DNA of 64,000 nt, taken from positions 13,651,096 through 13,715,095 of the forward strand of contig CM034100.1 in NCBI GenBank assembly GCA_019914945.1. The letters are read 5' to 3'. The translations under genes were made by a program, and so were the position numbers. This DNA is from Typha latifolia (lineage: Eukaryota; Streptophyta; Magnoliopsida; Poales; Typhaceae). Position 1 is the first letter of the stretch. Each line of letters starts with the position of its first letter. The notes beneath the pieces are model-generated. The model made no database searches. It had not been told where the DNA came from and saw only the letters and a list, made by a program, of their open reading frames with translations. Shown here in pieces: positions 1 to 13,707 of this stretch.

Positions 1-497
1 AATCTTTCCCTCTTCTATACAGTTTCTTTTATTGGACTTCTCCTGGTTCCATGAGCCTAATCTACAACGAAGAAGGCAGATTACTTTACCAACTAAATGG
101 TCTTAAAGCTTTATGCGAATTCACAATATTGTTTGATTTTACCTTGGCCAGAATTTAGACATCAATTTCTACTGGGCTGATTTTAGATTGATAGCTGATG
201 ATAAAAATTCATAAATTCTTCTGAAGCCTTCTTGTCTTCAAGTTGTGCTATAGTCAACCCTGTACCACTGAGAAAAAGTTTGGATGATGATACTTGATGC
301 TCTCATGTGTGCAAAAATTTTAGGAAATCATTCTGTTATGACAGCCAATTTATTCGTAATTAGCGCTTGAGGTCAACATTCTATTAAGAAGCAAAAATTT
401 GTCTACTGTTCTCTCTTTTACATACTTCTATCTATCTCTCCTCATTATAACATTTATTCCTAAGTAGTGACTTGAGCAGTTTATGATGGGAAAACAG
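1..497. other. probable intron of the pfkB gene
   Basis: No coding exon is recognisable. A pyrimidine-rich stretch at about 408-465 precedes the acceptor candidates at 479 and 497, which fits the 3' end of an intron. Confidence 0.5.
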
Positions 498-2853
498 GTT
501 TCTTTTGAAGATTTGAATCATATACTGAGTGAAGTTAACACCCATATTCTCCCATTCCGGAATGATCTTTCTCCTTTAAGGACAATGGCTGGGGGTAGTG
601 TTGCCAATACCATTCGGGGCCTGATTGCAGGTTTTGGGGTCTCAAGTGGAATAGTTGGCGCTTGTGGTGATGATGATCAAGGCCGTTTGTTCATCCGTAA
701 TATGAGTTTTAGTGGTGTTGATCTTTCGAGATTAAGAACGAAGAAGGGACCTACTGCACAGGTGAGAGCTTGAACCATGTTGTTTTCCTTTTGGGTTAAT
801 CGGTAATGGCATCTGAAAGCTAAATATAATCTCTTACAGTGTGCATGCATGGTTGATGCTGATGGGAATCGTACGATGCGTCCCTGCCTGTCAAGTGCAG
901 TTAAGCTTCAGGTAAGAAAATCAATCACTTTTTGGACTAAAATGAAAATCAACTTTTCCTTGACAGATTCTGCAGAAGTTTGCTAGTTGTTTGAGTATGC
1001 ATGTTTAATTTCAGGCCAATGAGTTAAATAGAGAGGACTTTAAAGGTTCAAAGGTGATCTTTTTCTTTCAATATATTTGGGTCAACTTTATCTAATTATC
1101 TCATTCTGGTTTGGCATTTGCTGATAAGTCATAACGAATGCAGTGGCTGGTAGTGAGATATGCATATTTCAACTCGGAGCAAATCACTGCTGCTATCAGG
1201 ATTGCTAAACAAGAGGGTGTTTCTGTCTCCATGGACTTGGCCAGTTTTGAAGTATGATCATATATAATCTCATGCTTATGTGTTTCTATTCAATGTATGT
1301 GAATGCCATGGTGTAATATTTCTAACCTAACTTCATTTGCCAACTATTGACCTCGTTCAGATGGTCCGTGACTATAGGTCGCATCTCATAGACCTGTTGG
1401 AGACTGGTAATATTGATCTTTGTTTTGCCAATGAAGATGAAGCTAGAGAGCTAATAAGGTGATTATCGTTTTCTTGCACCAGGGTGTAAATAAAAGCTAT
1501 AAGAAAATGATTAGTAGCAGTAAGATCACATCTACAGCTGGAAGAAGCCTTCTAGCTTACAGCAAAGTGACATCATTTTGAAATTTATAGTTGTTAGACA
1601 TATAAAAATAAGCTAATTTGAAACAATTTTTACTCCATTTACCTCTAGAAATTATGCGTTTAGACACTGACAAACTTATAACTCTTACTACTAGGTTATA
1701 TGTGTAGTAACTTTGAACTTTATAGTACTTACTTAAGTAGCAGATAGTACTTAAAACAGTGATTCCTTTTATGATACAGTGTTTCCAAGGGACTGATGAG
1801 TCCCACTGGTAGTTGAGAGAGAGCAGTGCATAGAATTTATGTCATATGTGTGTTAACAGGGGAGAGCCAACAACTGATCCAGAGGCTGCAGTAGGGTTCT
1901 TGGCCAAGCACTGCAAATGGGCTGTGGTGACTCTTGGTTCTAGAGGCTGCATAGCAAAGCATGGTAAAGAGGTCAGTGGCAAGAACTTGGTGCTTTTTAT
2001 TTGTAAACTGTCCGAATGTAATAATTTCTTCTAAACTTTTTAACTTTACAATTCATGAAGAAATTACTAAAATATCATAGATGGCATATAGAGTTTTATA
2101 CAATCCATAAAGCAAAAGGAAGATTGTATACCAATAAAATCATTGACCACGAGGTATGGAACAACAAAAGCACCCTGCAAAACAGAAGTTTGCACTTTTG
2201 TGTGAGAGTTCTATAACATCCATAAGTTTAGTGATATTTACAGGTGTGAGAAACTTTTCAAAATGACAATGCTACTCCTATAGAGAGGTATTGTAGTCTG
2301 GAACTGTAAAGTGATAAGCAAAGCCATATTTCAGTTGCTCTGTAATAACGTTTTCATATATGTAAATTCATTATCTCTAAGCTTTATTTTGTAGTTTGTG
2401 ATCAGTATACTCATTGAGTATCATTAAGACATTCCATCAAATACCTTCCAATGGGGCAAGAGTTCAGAGACTTGCTTCTAAATTCACTAACGGAAAGTAC
2501 AAGTCATCTTATATAGAGTTGATACTGGTGATTCATGAAGGCATGGTCACAACATAGATAATCTGACAAGCACTACAATATTAGTATCACCTGATCTATT
2601 TCAGGTTGTTCGTGTTCCTGCCATTGGGGAAGCAAATGCTGTTGATGCTACTGGAGCTGGTGATCTCTTTGCTAGTGGCTTTCTATATGGACTGGTGAAA
2701 GGGCTCCCATTGGAGGACTGTTGCAAGATTGGAACTTGCAGTGGTGGCTCTGTGATCCGAGCTCTTGGCGGTGAAGTCAGGCCCGAGAATTGGCAGTGGA
2801 TGTACAAGCAGATGCAATCTGAGGGTCTCTCAATTCCTGAACTCAACACTTGA
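498..2853 (+). CDS. pfkB-family carbohydrate/nucleoside kinase (5' partial)
   Basis: ATP-dependent kinase of the ribokinase/adenosine-kinase (pfkB) fold; the exact substrate cannot be read from sequence. Exons, all closing in frame: 498-761, 840-911, 1015-1053, 1144-1251, 1361-1458, 1860-1971, 2605-2853 (TGA 2851-2853), giving 313 visible residues. The N-terminal sugar-binding region is seen as AGGSVANTIRGL followed by GACGDDDQG. The C-terminal pfkB signature DATGAGDLFASGFLYG carries the anion-hole glycines and the catalytic Asp. It resembles the plant 'pfkB-like carbohydrate kinase' group (Arabidopsis At5g43910 type, from memory) rather than adenosine kinase or fructokinase proper. The first exon or exons lie upstream of the window. 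The first visible acceptor could be at 497 or at 479, both phase 0; 479 has the better pyrimidine tract, while 498 fits the expected protein alignment better. Confidence 0.88.
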
Positions 2854-4683
2854 TATTCCTACGCCTGTTGGATTTCCTTCCACATCCATACTAATTTAGA
2901 AATGGCAGCAGAATGTTTCATTTTGGCGGCCATTTATGATGATTAGGTTATCTATTAGATTCAATCAGCTATAATATATGACTGAGGGGGTAGGATGGAA
3001 TTTAAGCTTTCGTCGAAGGCGGGAGACTTGTGTGAGAAGTGTTCTAAACTCTTCCATACTATGACTACGTATTGAAGGTCTTGTGTATTATTTTTGTTAC
3101 CCAGATCTAATGCTGTCAACTGATTTTTTTTTCAAATGCTCTGAGTTTGGATTCTCACTTGTGCTAAATTGAAGGAAAACCCTTGCAGTTGGTAACCAAA
3201 ACCGCAATTGCAGGAATTTCCTGCAGTAGGTTAACCTGGCCAGCAAGCAAGCACTTCATTGATTTCAAAACCATGCATTAGATGAAGTGGAGAAGGTGAA
3301 ACTTGAAAATCTCAAACTGATATCCTAACTAAATTTCTTTGGAACAACAATTTATAGTGTCACAGGTACCCGAGCTATCTATTTTTTTTTCTTCTAACTG
3401 AGTATTCAAACTTTTCAGAAAAATAGGTAAAACCGCTTTTGAAAGTGATTCTCTATCACAATCACAATCAACTATTTGCCATCAAAATGAGCAATTCTTT
3501 ACTCCAATATTGTCTTAATATTGTTGTCTATTTTGCCAGAAAGTTCATACCAGCCTAGCTACATGGGCCTAGGTGGCCTATATTATCTATCACCTATTCA
3601 AGCATGTAGTTTCCAAACTCATCTCAAGAGCTTTTACAATTTAATTATATTTAGTTTTCTATTAATATATAAAACTAAGTGCATACATTTTCTATAATTG
3701 ATGCATATTTTATTACAATAAAGTGCACACTAGAGTTTATTATTATAAATTAAAAAATTAGATGTAATTAAATTGCAGATGTGCCTTTTGATATGCATAT
3801 TTTGGCGAAAACACCTGAAATGATTAAAGGAAACAAGTTCTTAGAAGTATTGTGCTTCTTGGTAAGTAGGAAAAAAAAAGAAGAAGAAGCTGATGGCTTT
3901 TGTAATGGTGTCTGACTGTGGTAAGGCTAATACTTTCATCTCTATCCATTTTATAGTTTACAACACACAAACACTTGCTAGTGGCAAACATGAGGGTCCC
4001 TATAATGGATTTCCTTTGAACTGGTTCAGAGAACCTACAAGGAGAGAGAAAAAGAGGAATTGTGAAATGCATGCAAGAATTAGATAAGCATATTTGTGCC
4101 TAATTGAATCCCACTTTGAATCAAATTCTATAGCACTCCTTCCATCAACACCTCTTTGCCAAAAGAAAAAAAAGAAGAAGGGAAGTATATAATTGGGTGG
4201 ATAATAATATCTATTCCATTATGAGTCTTTATCATAATGTTTGATTATTATAATTAGTTTATCTTGTTTATTGAAAAACATTGTATTGTTAAACAACAAT
4301 GAGACATGATTGATCATGATGACCAGCTAGCATCTAAGAGATCTTTTGGGGCTTTGGCTGATGGGTGATGTTAATTGCATTCTTAAATTCTTAATCTAAC
4401 CTAGTTTGCTTTTTAAAGGAAGAGAAACTCTCAAAATATTCACTTGGCCCTTCTAAAATGCAAGGGAAGGAGGAGATAAAAAGGTGAGAGTGTGAACATT
4501 TTAAAGACTAGAAAATGGCCATCTAAACTTTTGGATCAAGTTTTGGGCCAGTCTTTATAATTAAGGGCCACTTAGTTCTTTTAGTTTGTTTTTTCTTTAT
4601 GAAGTTTCAAATAGAAAAAGAGGGCATTAGGTCCTATCTAATAATACATATGTAATTTTGGGACCGTAAGAAATCTAGCATCC

Positions 4684-4882
4684 GTTTACTTCAGGGATAA
4701 CTTTTTTTTTTATTCCAAAATAACTAAATATCAAATAACCCCATTTTAGAATACAAATAATATTCGTCAAAATTACATCTTATACCACACACTAATCCAA
4801 TTACTAATTTACTCTTGATATCTATCTCATTAACCTACTTTATATCAAATCAAAGATTATTCCTAATAATTTCATAAAAATA

Positions 4883-4914
<32 letters not shown>

Positions 4915-5065
4915 AAAACTTTCAATCACATCAAAGTTAATTATTACACTTTTATTTCAGAATACAAATAACACAAGAATATTTTTTTCTGAAATAAAAT
5001 TTTTATTTTAAAAATTACAAAGAGGAATATCTATTCTAGAATTGACTTTATTACTAAAATAAACA
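4684..5065. mobile_element. AT-rich MITE-like element, copy A
   Basis: The 5' end (GTTTACTTCAGGGATAA) is matched imperfectly by the reverse complement of the 3' end (GTTTATTTTAGTAATAA), so it has terminal inverted repeats of about 17 bp. Its interior shares long blocks with the copy at 5989-6341, for example TTACTAATTTACTCTT and CTACTTTATATCAAAT. It has no coding capacity. The target duplication and superfamily could not be fixed. Confidence 0.55.
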
Positions 5066-5464
5066 AGGTTTTTTTTTTTTAATATAGGGACAGTGGGAGT
5101 CAGGCCTTTTAGGGCCCAGAGAGTTTGTTTACAGTTACGTATGATCATGAAAGTTGCATGCATGCAGAGCTAAAGGAGGATACTGTCTGCCATCTTATTA
5201 AGTGCATGGGTCCTCAATTCCTTTCATCCATACTATATGCTAACTAGAAGGGTGCAGAGATTTCTCTCTTTTTTTTTTCTTTTTTTTTTTTACTTTTGAA
5301 AGAAATTAAATGAAAAGGAGAGACGAGCTGATCCCAAACATGATTTCCCTTAATCAGAATAATCTCTCTTAACAATTTACATCACAAACTATTAGCCTAG
5401 ACAAAGAGCCATCTATAATAAAATATAGTTTTTTTTTGCATGTATACTTTTTTTTTAAATCTCG

Positions 5465-5493
<29 letters not shown>
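5465..5493. repeat. (TA)n microsatellite
   Basis: Uninterrupted TA dinucleotide run of about 29 bp. Confidence 0.9.
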
Positions 5494-5495
<2 letters not shown>

Positions 5496-5988
5496 TTTAA
5501 AATATTTGGTTTTTTTGCATGAGTATCCCTTTTCTTATTTGTATATCCCTTTTTAGTCAAGACTTTTATTTATTATTATTGGTTAAATTAGCAAGATCTT
5601 AATAACTTTATTCATCAAAAAGTCACCTACTGATGAATATCATCCACAAGTTTTGAGGGGTATACATATCACTATGGAATTTAGAAGGCTATGCAAATAA
5701 CATTCGAAAATATATTGATTTTTGAGTTGGATAAAATTTAAGGGATAATTACACAAAGACCCCCTAAATTCTTGCCTTATTTTGAGTACACTTAACTCTC
5801 TAAACCATATAAAATCTCTCCATCTCCTTGATAATATTAATGAAGAATATTAAACAACTAGTTTACTCCTAAATTTTCTTCTTCTTTTTTTCTCTAAAAT
5901 AAGGGTAAAATAGTTCATACTCACGTATTATTATTTTTAATTTAAATTCTAATATATAACTAACAAAAGAGGTATTTTCTAAACCCCA

Positions 5989-6341
5989 GTTCACTTTAGG
6001 AATAACTTTTTTTTTTCTTCTTATTTTATAATATAATTCTTTATTTTTGAATAACAGCTAAACATTATAATAACCGTATTCTAGAATACAAATATTTAAA
6101 ATTATATTTTTATACCACACCAACCTAATTACTAATTTACTCTTAAAATTTATCCCATTAATCTACTTTATATCAAATTAAAGATTATTCATAGTAATTT
6201 TATAAAAAAAATAAAATAAAACTTTTTATTTTTTTTTATATTAAAAATAATTATTATACCCTAATTCTAGAAATCCAGCTAAACATAAGAATAACTATTC
6301 TTAGGATAAACGATCTTATTTTGAGGATAGCAAAAATGAAT
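5989..6341. mobile_element. AT-rich MITE-like element, copy B
   Basis: Direct-orientation relative of the element at 4684-5065, sharing the interior blocks around 'ttactaatttactctt' and 'ctactttatatcaaat'. The start reads GTTCACTTTAGGAATAA; the reverse complement of the end reads ATTCATTTTTGCTATCC, a degraded inverted repeat. Confidence 0.55.
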
Positions 6342-6836
6342 ACTTCATTAATTTTATGCAGTTAATAGGATCAAAGTATTAGGAAAAATAATTATCCTCC
6401 TACTAATTTTTTATTTTATATATATAGTTTACAAAAGGAAGCAGCAGACAGAACAAAAGACTCAGGAAGTCTTCCATGTGAAGCCGCCGCCGCGTTTTTC
6501 TTCCTTTTTCTTTTTTTTCTTCGTCTTCTTTCTAATATGCGTTGGAAACTGACGTCGTCAACGGGGGGCAAAGACGCGGCCAAATTATTACTACTTCGAT
6601 TTCCATAAATGGAAAGAAACAACCACATGCGCCGCTGTGGGGCCTACGACATCGACTTTCCAAAGATGGAATAGTTTTCCTGGTTGTCGCCTGTCGGCGT
6701 AGTTAATATCCAAATCAAACCTCCCTTGCTGCTTGCTTGCTTGCCTTCTTTTAGTTTATTTTTATCTTTTATAATAAGAACAATACATAGGCCCAACCGT
6801 TAATTAGCACAATAGTTAGGTAGGTCGTTAGCATAA

Positions 6837-6855
6837 TATATATATATATATATAT
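6837..6855. repeat. (TA)n microsatellite
   Basis: TA dinucleotide run of about 19 bp in the region upstream of the auxilin-like gene. Confidence 0.85.
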
Positions 6856-7296
6856 TTCTAATTGTTCAACTTATAAATAAATAATTTTATTATTTAACTT
6901 ATAATTTAAGTACTTTTGAATTATTAAATAAAATAAAATAAAAAATGTTCCATTTTAATTATATTTTATTTTTAATTAGAAAAAAAAGAATTACCTCAAT
7001 TGGCACCCTTTTCAATAAAAAACCACCACCAATTTCGCCGAGACAGAGGTTAGGAGTTTAAAAAAGAAAACCAAGGAACATAAAGCTGACGCTGCTATTA
7101 CTCAATACCAGCTGGTCTCTTCCTCCTGACGGAGATCCCCTCCTTTCGTAGCTGTACACACTATCTACATCCTTGTATGTGGCAGTTTCTCCTTGGTCTT
7201 CTGGTTGCGACGGGAACTGAATAGCTGAAATCCCTGCTGCCTTGGCTTTACACGATCTTCTGCTTCTCTCTTCCTTCCTCTAACACTACTGACCAT

Positions 7297-7300
<4 letters not shown>

Positions 7301-7327
<27 letters not shown>
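7301..7327 (+). repeat. (CT)n microsatellite in the 5' leader region
   Basis: CT dinucleotide run about 80 bp upstream of the auxilin-like start codon. CT/GA runs are common in plant core promoters and leaders. The placement is visible; any regulatory role is inferred. Confidence 0.85.
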
Positions 7328-7408
7328 AAAACGCTCTTGCTCCCTCCGTCTTCTCGTCTCTCCGTTTCAAACCCGAGCTCGAGACCTAAACCCTAGGTCT
7401 CCGCTGCC

Positions 7409-10400
7409 ATGGAGGAGCCTCTGAGCTCAGGCCTCGGGAGCCGCGTCGACGCCGTAGCCGGCGGCGGGGCGGTGGACTACGCGGACATCTTTGGCGGGTT
7501 CACGAGCTCCTCCTGCACCGTTCCCGTGCTGGAAATCTCGCCGCCCGTCGACGCCGTAGTGCCGGGTTTCGACTACATGGAGATCTTCGGCGGCGGATTC
7601 GACGGTGGGGGATTTGCCGCTTTCTACGAGGAGTTGGTGGCGGAGTCGAGGAGATTGGATGAGGGTGAATCTTCAAGTGGCAGGTGATAGTTTTTCTTCT
7701 TATCTTAGTAGAGAAAAATAGTTATTGAAGTAGTTTCTCTGAGTTAAATGCTCTGATTTGAGAGCAGAGTATCTCACAAGAATGGTGAGAATAGGGAGTA
7801 CTCGATGTTTCTCTAAAGCAACGAGAACTTATTCCATTACTTCAATATCACATAAACCATCGAGGATGAGATTTGGATAGATTGACTGATGCTTTTTTCC
7901 TACAAGAAGCTTGTTACCTTACCATCTTCTCTAAAATCGTAGTTGCTAGAGAATGAAAGGTTCAATCCCTTCTATCAGAAGGCTTCCCCCCTCAAGTCTG
8001 GTCCTCATGCTCAGAACCGTAATAGAATCTTAAGATGTCAGAGAACACAGTTTTAATCTTCTGTATTTTAACATAATTCAGTTTTTCTTTTCCCTCATAA
8101 ATGTCTTTTTTTCAAGAATGATTTTTTGGACATGTCTAAACTCTGCATGGTCTGGAAAGGGGGATTGGCTGGTGATGGATGCCTTGAATGTTACAATTAG
8201 ATGTGACATCATGTTGGCAAAAGCAATATAAGATTTTTCTTAGAAGAACAAAGGTTGTAGATGATTGCAGAATTCAGAAATGCAACACCGACAACAAGAT
8301 CATCATTACCGCCACCAATAACAATTTCAAATTGAGTCACTTTTTATACTTCATACTACATGCTTTCTTGGTATACATCTCATAACACTTTGACCAATCA
8401 TTTATGGAAAAAAAAGAAAAGCTCTAAATTCTTTGTTTCTCTCACACTTCTAGTTACCAAGATTTAGTTTTTAGACCTTAATTTTTTTTTCTTCTTTTGT
8501 TCTTTTGAGGATGTTTATAGCATTAGTGAAGAAACGTACCCTTACCACAAAGCAACAGAGGCTTCTGAACTTCCTTATGAAGTGCTGGGTGGAAATAGCA
8601 CTGCATGTTCAGGAGCAGATCAGATCTCTTCGAGTTCCTTTCTCTCAAACAAGGGATTATATCTGCATGGTGTGGAATATCACAAGAAAGCACCAGTAAG
8701 CGACGTAAATGGTATCGATTGGAAAGGACAAGCAGCTGAAATTCATGCTATTCCTAAACAAGTATCCGAGGCTAATGGTTGCTCATTGCCAAATTTAGAA
8801 TGCAATAGTCCATCAGATCTGCCCTCAAATGATCTGTGCATCAGTGGAGATTTTGCTACTAGGAAAGCACGAGAAGAAAATGGAAGAATTCTTTCATTAT
8901 CCTCTAAAGGTGACAGAAGAAATGGTTTTGAAAATAGTGAAGAAAGTAAAAACAGAGTGGTCAGTGAACCTCCTGCGATAAAAGAAAGACCTGCACCAGA
9001 TGTCAGTATTCAGATGCAGCCTTCGAAAATGCCACCAACATCAAAACCACCATTTAAAGTAATTAATGAGCAGGAAATTGCAAAAACAAAGATATCCAGA
9101 AATCATAAATTTGAATTGGAAGGGGATTTGCATGAACCTACTATTAAACACCAAAGTCAGTGTGCCCAGCAAGTTTATAAACATAATGTACACCAGGAAT
9201 CTGTCCGAAAATGCTCGAACCATTTCCTTGATGTGGAGATGGATGCTACCTCAGCCGCTGCTGCCGTGAAAAAAGCAATGGAACAGGCTCAAGATAGGTT
9301 AAATAGTGCAAGAGAGTTCATGGAACGAAAACATAGCCTCTTCCAAAGCAGCAGAAAGATTAGGTGCCATGTTGAGAAGAAGGAGAATAGGGTGATAGTG
9401 AATGTAAAATGCGGCAAAGAAGACATGACTCAAATAGCGGCTGTAAATGCACAAGAACCTAGGAAATCCATAATAGCTCCTAGTGATGACGAGAAGGAAA
9501 CGAGTATGGTGGACAGTAAAATCTCGCAAGGAAAAGAGACTAAACTGTTTCAATCATCAGAGATTAATGGTAAACAGGAATTAAAGAGATTGAGAGAAAA
9601 ATCAAAATCAAAGACCAGAGAGGAGGAAGAAAATGATTATAATGTAACTGAAGAATGTAAAAGAGTTAAAGAGATTTTTGATCAGGAATGCTTCGCTAAG
9701 AAATCTAAAGTAATTCTGAAGGATCCTGGTGAAACTGAAAATGAAAGTAAAGCTGCAGAAATGACAGATGAAAAGAATATGAGTTTCTACGTAATTAATG
9801 AGTCTCGTGGATGTGTTTTTGATGCTAGAGAGCATGCAACTTCTATCGTGATTGATAACCAGGAAGAATTTAAGAAGATGCTCGATGCACTTGCAGAGGT
9901 TTGCATGCCAGAAGAACATAATAATACCCTTGATGTATCTCCAGAGGTTCATGTGCAGGAGCGAGACAAAGTTAAGAGAGAAAAGTCCCTTGATATTTAT
10001 CTGCAAGAAGAGACTGACGAGACGTTCAGACTGAGTGATGAACTTCATGTCTGTGCAGCTGAACAGAATTCAAATGCAGCTCAGGGATCTTTCACAGGGA
10101 AAGAAAAAGATTGGACATCTGATGCTTCTGAGAAATCTTGTAAGCTCGAAGAATTTTACCTGAGAAAAGAGGAAGAAAAGACTCCTTTTGCTGGTAAAAA
10201 GGATAGTGAATGCATAGATATTCTGAATGCAACTTTTGCACAGCTTGAATTTGACGAAAATGAGAAGATGCTACTGTCTAACAAGTCAGGGAAGCAAGAT
10301 GAAAGCAATAGAGAATTTGAAGTGTCCAATGAATCATGCTTGTACAAAGTGAGCGAAAACATAAAAGAAGCTCAAGAGACTTGCACCTTTGAAGAAAGTG

Positions 10401-13400
10401 AGAAGACAGAAGAACTGTCTAATTCCTATTTTTCTGACCTAAATGACTATAAAGTTAAAAAAACAACAGATGTGAGGCTTGAGCAGGAAGAGCTCAAGGA
10501 GTCAAAGGAGATTGAAGGAACAAGCTGTCAGCTGAAAGTTGAGAAGAAGAAAGGACTCAAACTAGCAGAGGGAGCTCTAGGAGATACAAAGAATGAAAAT
10601 AGTGTGGAAGATTCAAAAGAGGTCTGTCAGCTAGATTGCATTGAGAAATGGACAAGGGTAACTGAACTCCTCCGTCAGCATTCTGAGAAGAAACAAAATG
10701 CAAGACATGAGCAGGAAGATTCAGAGCATATGCTGACAGAAGGGTGTCAAGATACTGATTATGCGGAAACAACTGGGACAAGATTTTGTAAAAAGAAGGA
10801 TAACAAGGAAGTGAATCTGAGCCAAGCTGTTGGAGAGGGATTTGAAAACTGCTGCTCTGAGTCTGTTGCAACTCTGTTGGAAAAGAAACGGAATGAACCA
10901 ACTGTAAATGCAACAGAGGTATGCTTCACAGCATCAGCAGCAAAGACTACTTCACATATTCAGAAAGAAGATGAGATAAGAAATAAGGGAAGAACAGACA
11001 AAGACAGTGAAAAGGAGAAGGAGCTGATGAGAAAGCTAGAGGAAGAGAAAGAGAGGGAAAGGGAACGAGAAAAGGACCGTCTTGCTGTCGAAAGGGTAAC
11101 AAATCAAGCTTGTGAAAGGGCAATTCCTGAACCTGGGAAAAGAGCAGAAAGGAGTAAATTGTTAGATGAAACGGTGAAGAAACATGGCAGAGTGAAGACA
11201 GAGAGTGCTTCAGTTGCGAGAGGAACTTCAGAGGCTTGGGAGCGAGCTGCAGAGCAAGATGCTTTAGGAGTAAAAGGATGCACAGAGAAATCAACCTTCT
11301 CTTACAGCAGTATGGCAAGGAAAGATGGTGAGGCAGAAGGGTTCTTTAGGACAAATGACAAGGAAAATAGTAAAATAATGCTAAATCCCAATGTAAGTAG
11401 TGAATAAGATACTGTTTAGCCTTATCCCTTATGTTTTGTGCACACATTTTGAATTAATGAATATTTGCAGGGTATGCCTGATGCTTCAAAGGGTCGGCAG
11501 ATTCATACTTCTTATCAGAGATATTCTGGTCCACCTAATCATGGTAAGATACTATTCTTTTAATATATTTGCAAAAAATTTCAAACTGTACTTGCCGTTG
11601 TACTTTAAGAAACCTTTCTTCTCTTATTTTGCATATGAAATACAAATGGATATCTGAAGGCCCTAGGTTTGAGGGTAATTCAGCTTTAAGGTGTAAAGCA
11701 AGGTTAGAGAGGCATCAGCAAATAGTGGAGCGGGCGGTAGGTGTTTGAAGTTTATTGCTGTTCTTTGAATAAATGCCCTTTCACTGGATCTTTAGTTTTC
11801 CACTGCATCACTTTGACAGTCTTAAACCATGTGTTCAGGCAAAAGCTCTTGCAGAGAAGAATATGCGTGACATCCTTTCTCAAAGAGAGCAAGCAGAGAA
11901 AAGTGTAAGATATAATTCATGAGCTTTTATTTGCCTTTAGTAATATAGAGTGTTTTCCCCATCTGAATATTCTTAACCTATTTGTGTTACAGAGATTAGC
12001 GGAATCTCTTGATACTGATGTCAGAAGATGGGCAAATGGAAAGGAAGGGAACTTGCGAGCGTTGCTGTCCACGCTTCAATATGTATGATGCTTTTGTCAA
12101 ATTTTATACTAACTGCAAACATCGATATGTGGTTGCTTCTAGGCATATTATATAACCTGACAGTTTTTTCTGAAGTCATTGCATTAGACAATTTTAGGAG
12201 AATGAGCATAGGGTATTAGGGTGTTTCATTGATAATCATTTCCTGACCTAGTAGATAGATTGATAATGTTCAATAGGGACCAATATTGTTCAATAAATCC
12301 TGGTACTTGTAGCTGAAATCACTAGATGCATGGTTTTATTGCCATCATAGCCGTGCTGAATATAAGGTATAGTTATCCAAAATGACATGTACATCAGTTT
12401 AACCAACTGCACAACCAGTGAGGGCAATCTCCTTCTTGCTATTGTTTTTAATTTTGATATAGTCTAAATAGCCATATCAATTTTCCAAAGGAGTCGAGAT
12501 TTTCTACTGTGTTCAAAACTTAGATTAATAGGTTATAAAAAAAATTCTGCATTTTAGGCTTATTTTTCTTTTCTTTTCATGATATCTTTTCAGCTATTCT
12601 TTTCCCCTATGGTTCTGTGAGAGTAATATCAATTCATAATTTCATATTAAGCCATATCAATGTTGCTTGTTCTCTATGTGGGCCTAGGAATTATATTTTT
12701 ACATCTAGAAATAGTTTAGCAAATTCTTTGGTAATCAGCACTGTTAGTCAACTTCGGACAATTATTGTTCACTTGCTGATTGTATTTGCAGATTCTTGGG
12801 CCTGAGATTGGCTGGGAACCAATTTCACTGACAGAGGTTATAACAGCTACTGCTATAAAGAAAGCATACAGAAAGGCTACTTTATGTGTTCATCCTGACA
12901 AATTGCAGCAAAGGGGTGCAAACGTTCAACAGAAATACATATGTGAGAAGGTGTTTTATCTCCTTCAGGTGTGCACCATGTTTCACAAACTTATCGTTCA
13001 TCTGTTCCTATCACTGGGATTAATCTTCCCAAATAAATTTCTTTGAAATAAAAATCCTCTTCTAATAGTTTGATCAATGCTAGCTTCAATCAGATAATAT
13101 GATAGACATTCCTGATTTTAGTGAATGGCAAAATTTAAGTTTGATCTAAGATTATAATGGTTCTTAATAAAAATGAAGCACTAATTAGACTAATGACCCA
13201 GTAGAGTGATTCAATTTATTCTATTCCTTAGTGTTGTTGCAAGGCTTGATTATCTGAGTCTTCATGTCTGGTCTCTACAGACTTTGCAATGCTAATTAGG
13301 TTGCAAGTAGTCAAATTTTTTAATCCTGAACAAGTACAATGGTGAACTACTCCAAGAACATTCAGAACTACTCAGATCTCAAGTTGCTTCTTTTAAAATG

Positions 13401-13707
13401 TGAATGAACAAATGTTTGATACCAAGATGTCCTGTCTAATGCATTATAGTTAGAATGTTGGATACTAGGAGGTTAGGCATGCAACATAGTTGAGGTGTTT
13501 AAAACATTTTTGAATTTAATTTACATCCGTTTAAATTTTAAATTCAAGCGATTGTGACTTAAAAGTAAGTTTATCACATTAAGTTTTACTGCATATGTTG
13601 CTCTCGGATTTGGGTCATTGACTACAAACTTAAAGCCCTTCTCTCAATCTATCCAAATTTTCTGTTTGCAGGATGCTTGGAACAAATTTAACTCTGAACA
13701 GCGATAA
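7409..13707 (+). CDS. auxilin-like J-domain protein (clathrin uncoating cofactor type)
   Basis: Predicted J-domain cochaperone that would recruit Hsp70 to clathrin-coated vesicles. Exons: 7409-7683, 8521-11392, 11471-11543, 11660-11736, 11839-11904, 11993-12082, 12792-12968, 13672-13707; all joins are in frame, 1221 residues. The N-terminus repeats short acidic-aromatic motifs ([29 protein letters not shown]) typical of plant auxilin-like proteins. One giant exon of 2872 nt codes a long, charged, low-complexity middle with an E/K/R-rich coiled-coil-like run near residues 930-960. The C-terminus is highly conserved: an ARLERHQ segment, [24 protein letters not shown], then the J domain (about 1152-1221) with the catalytic HPD at 1185-1187. 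It resembles the large plant AUXILIN-LIKE 1 (AUL1) group. The middle is fast-evolving and could hide a small alternative intron. Confidence 0.93.

Larger units (their letters stand above)
2854..7408. other. intergenic, AT-rich, two MITE-like copies and microsatellites
   Basis: After the kinase 3' UTR there is no supportable gene. The stretch holds two direct copies of an AT-rich inverted-repeat element (4684-5065 and 5989-6341), three TA microsatellites (about 4881-4899, 5465-5493 and 6837-6855) and poly-T tracts. From about 7080 it becomes less AT-rich and CT-rich, as expected for the promoter and leader of the auxilin-like gene. Confidence 0.7.

Noticed and set aside
9608..10048. 146-codon minus-strand frame
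   Set aside because: Antisense shadow of the large auxilin-like exon; Phe/Leu-rich composition is what antisense of E/K-rich coding gives.
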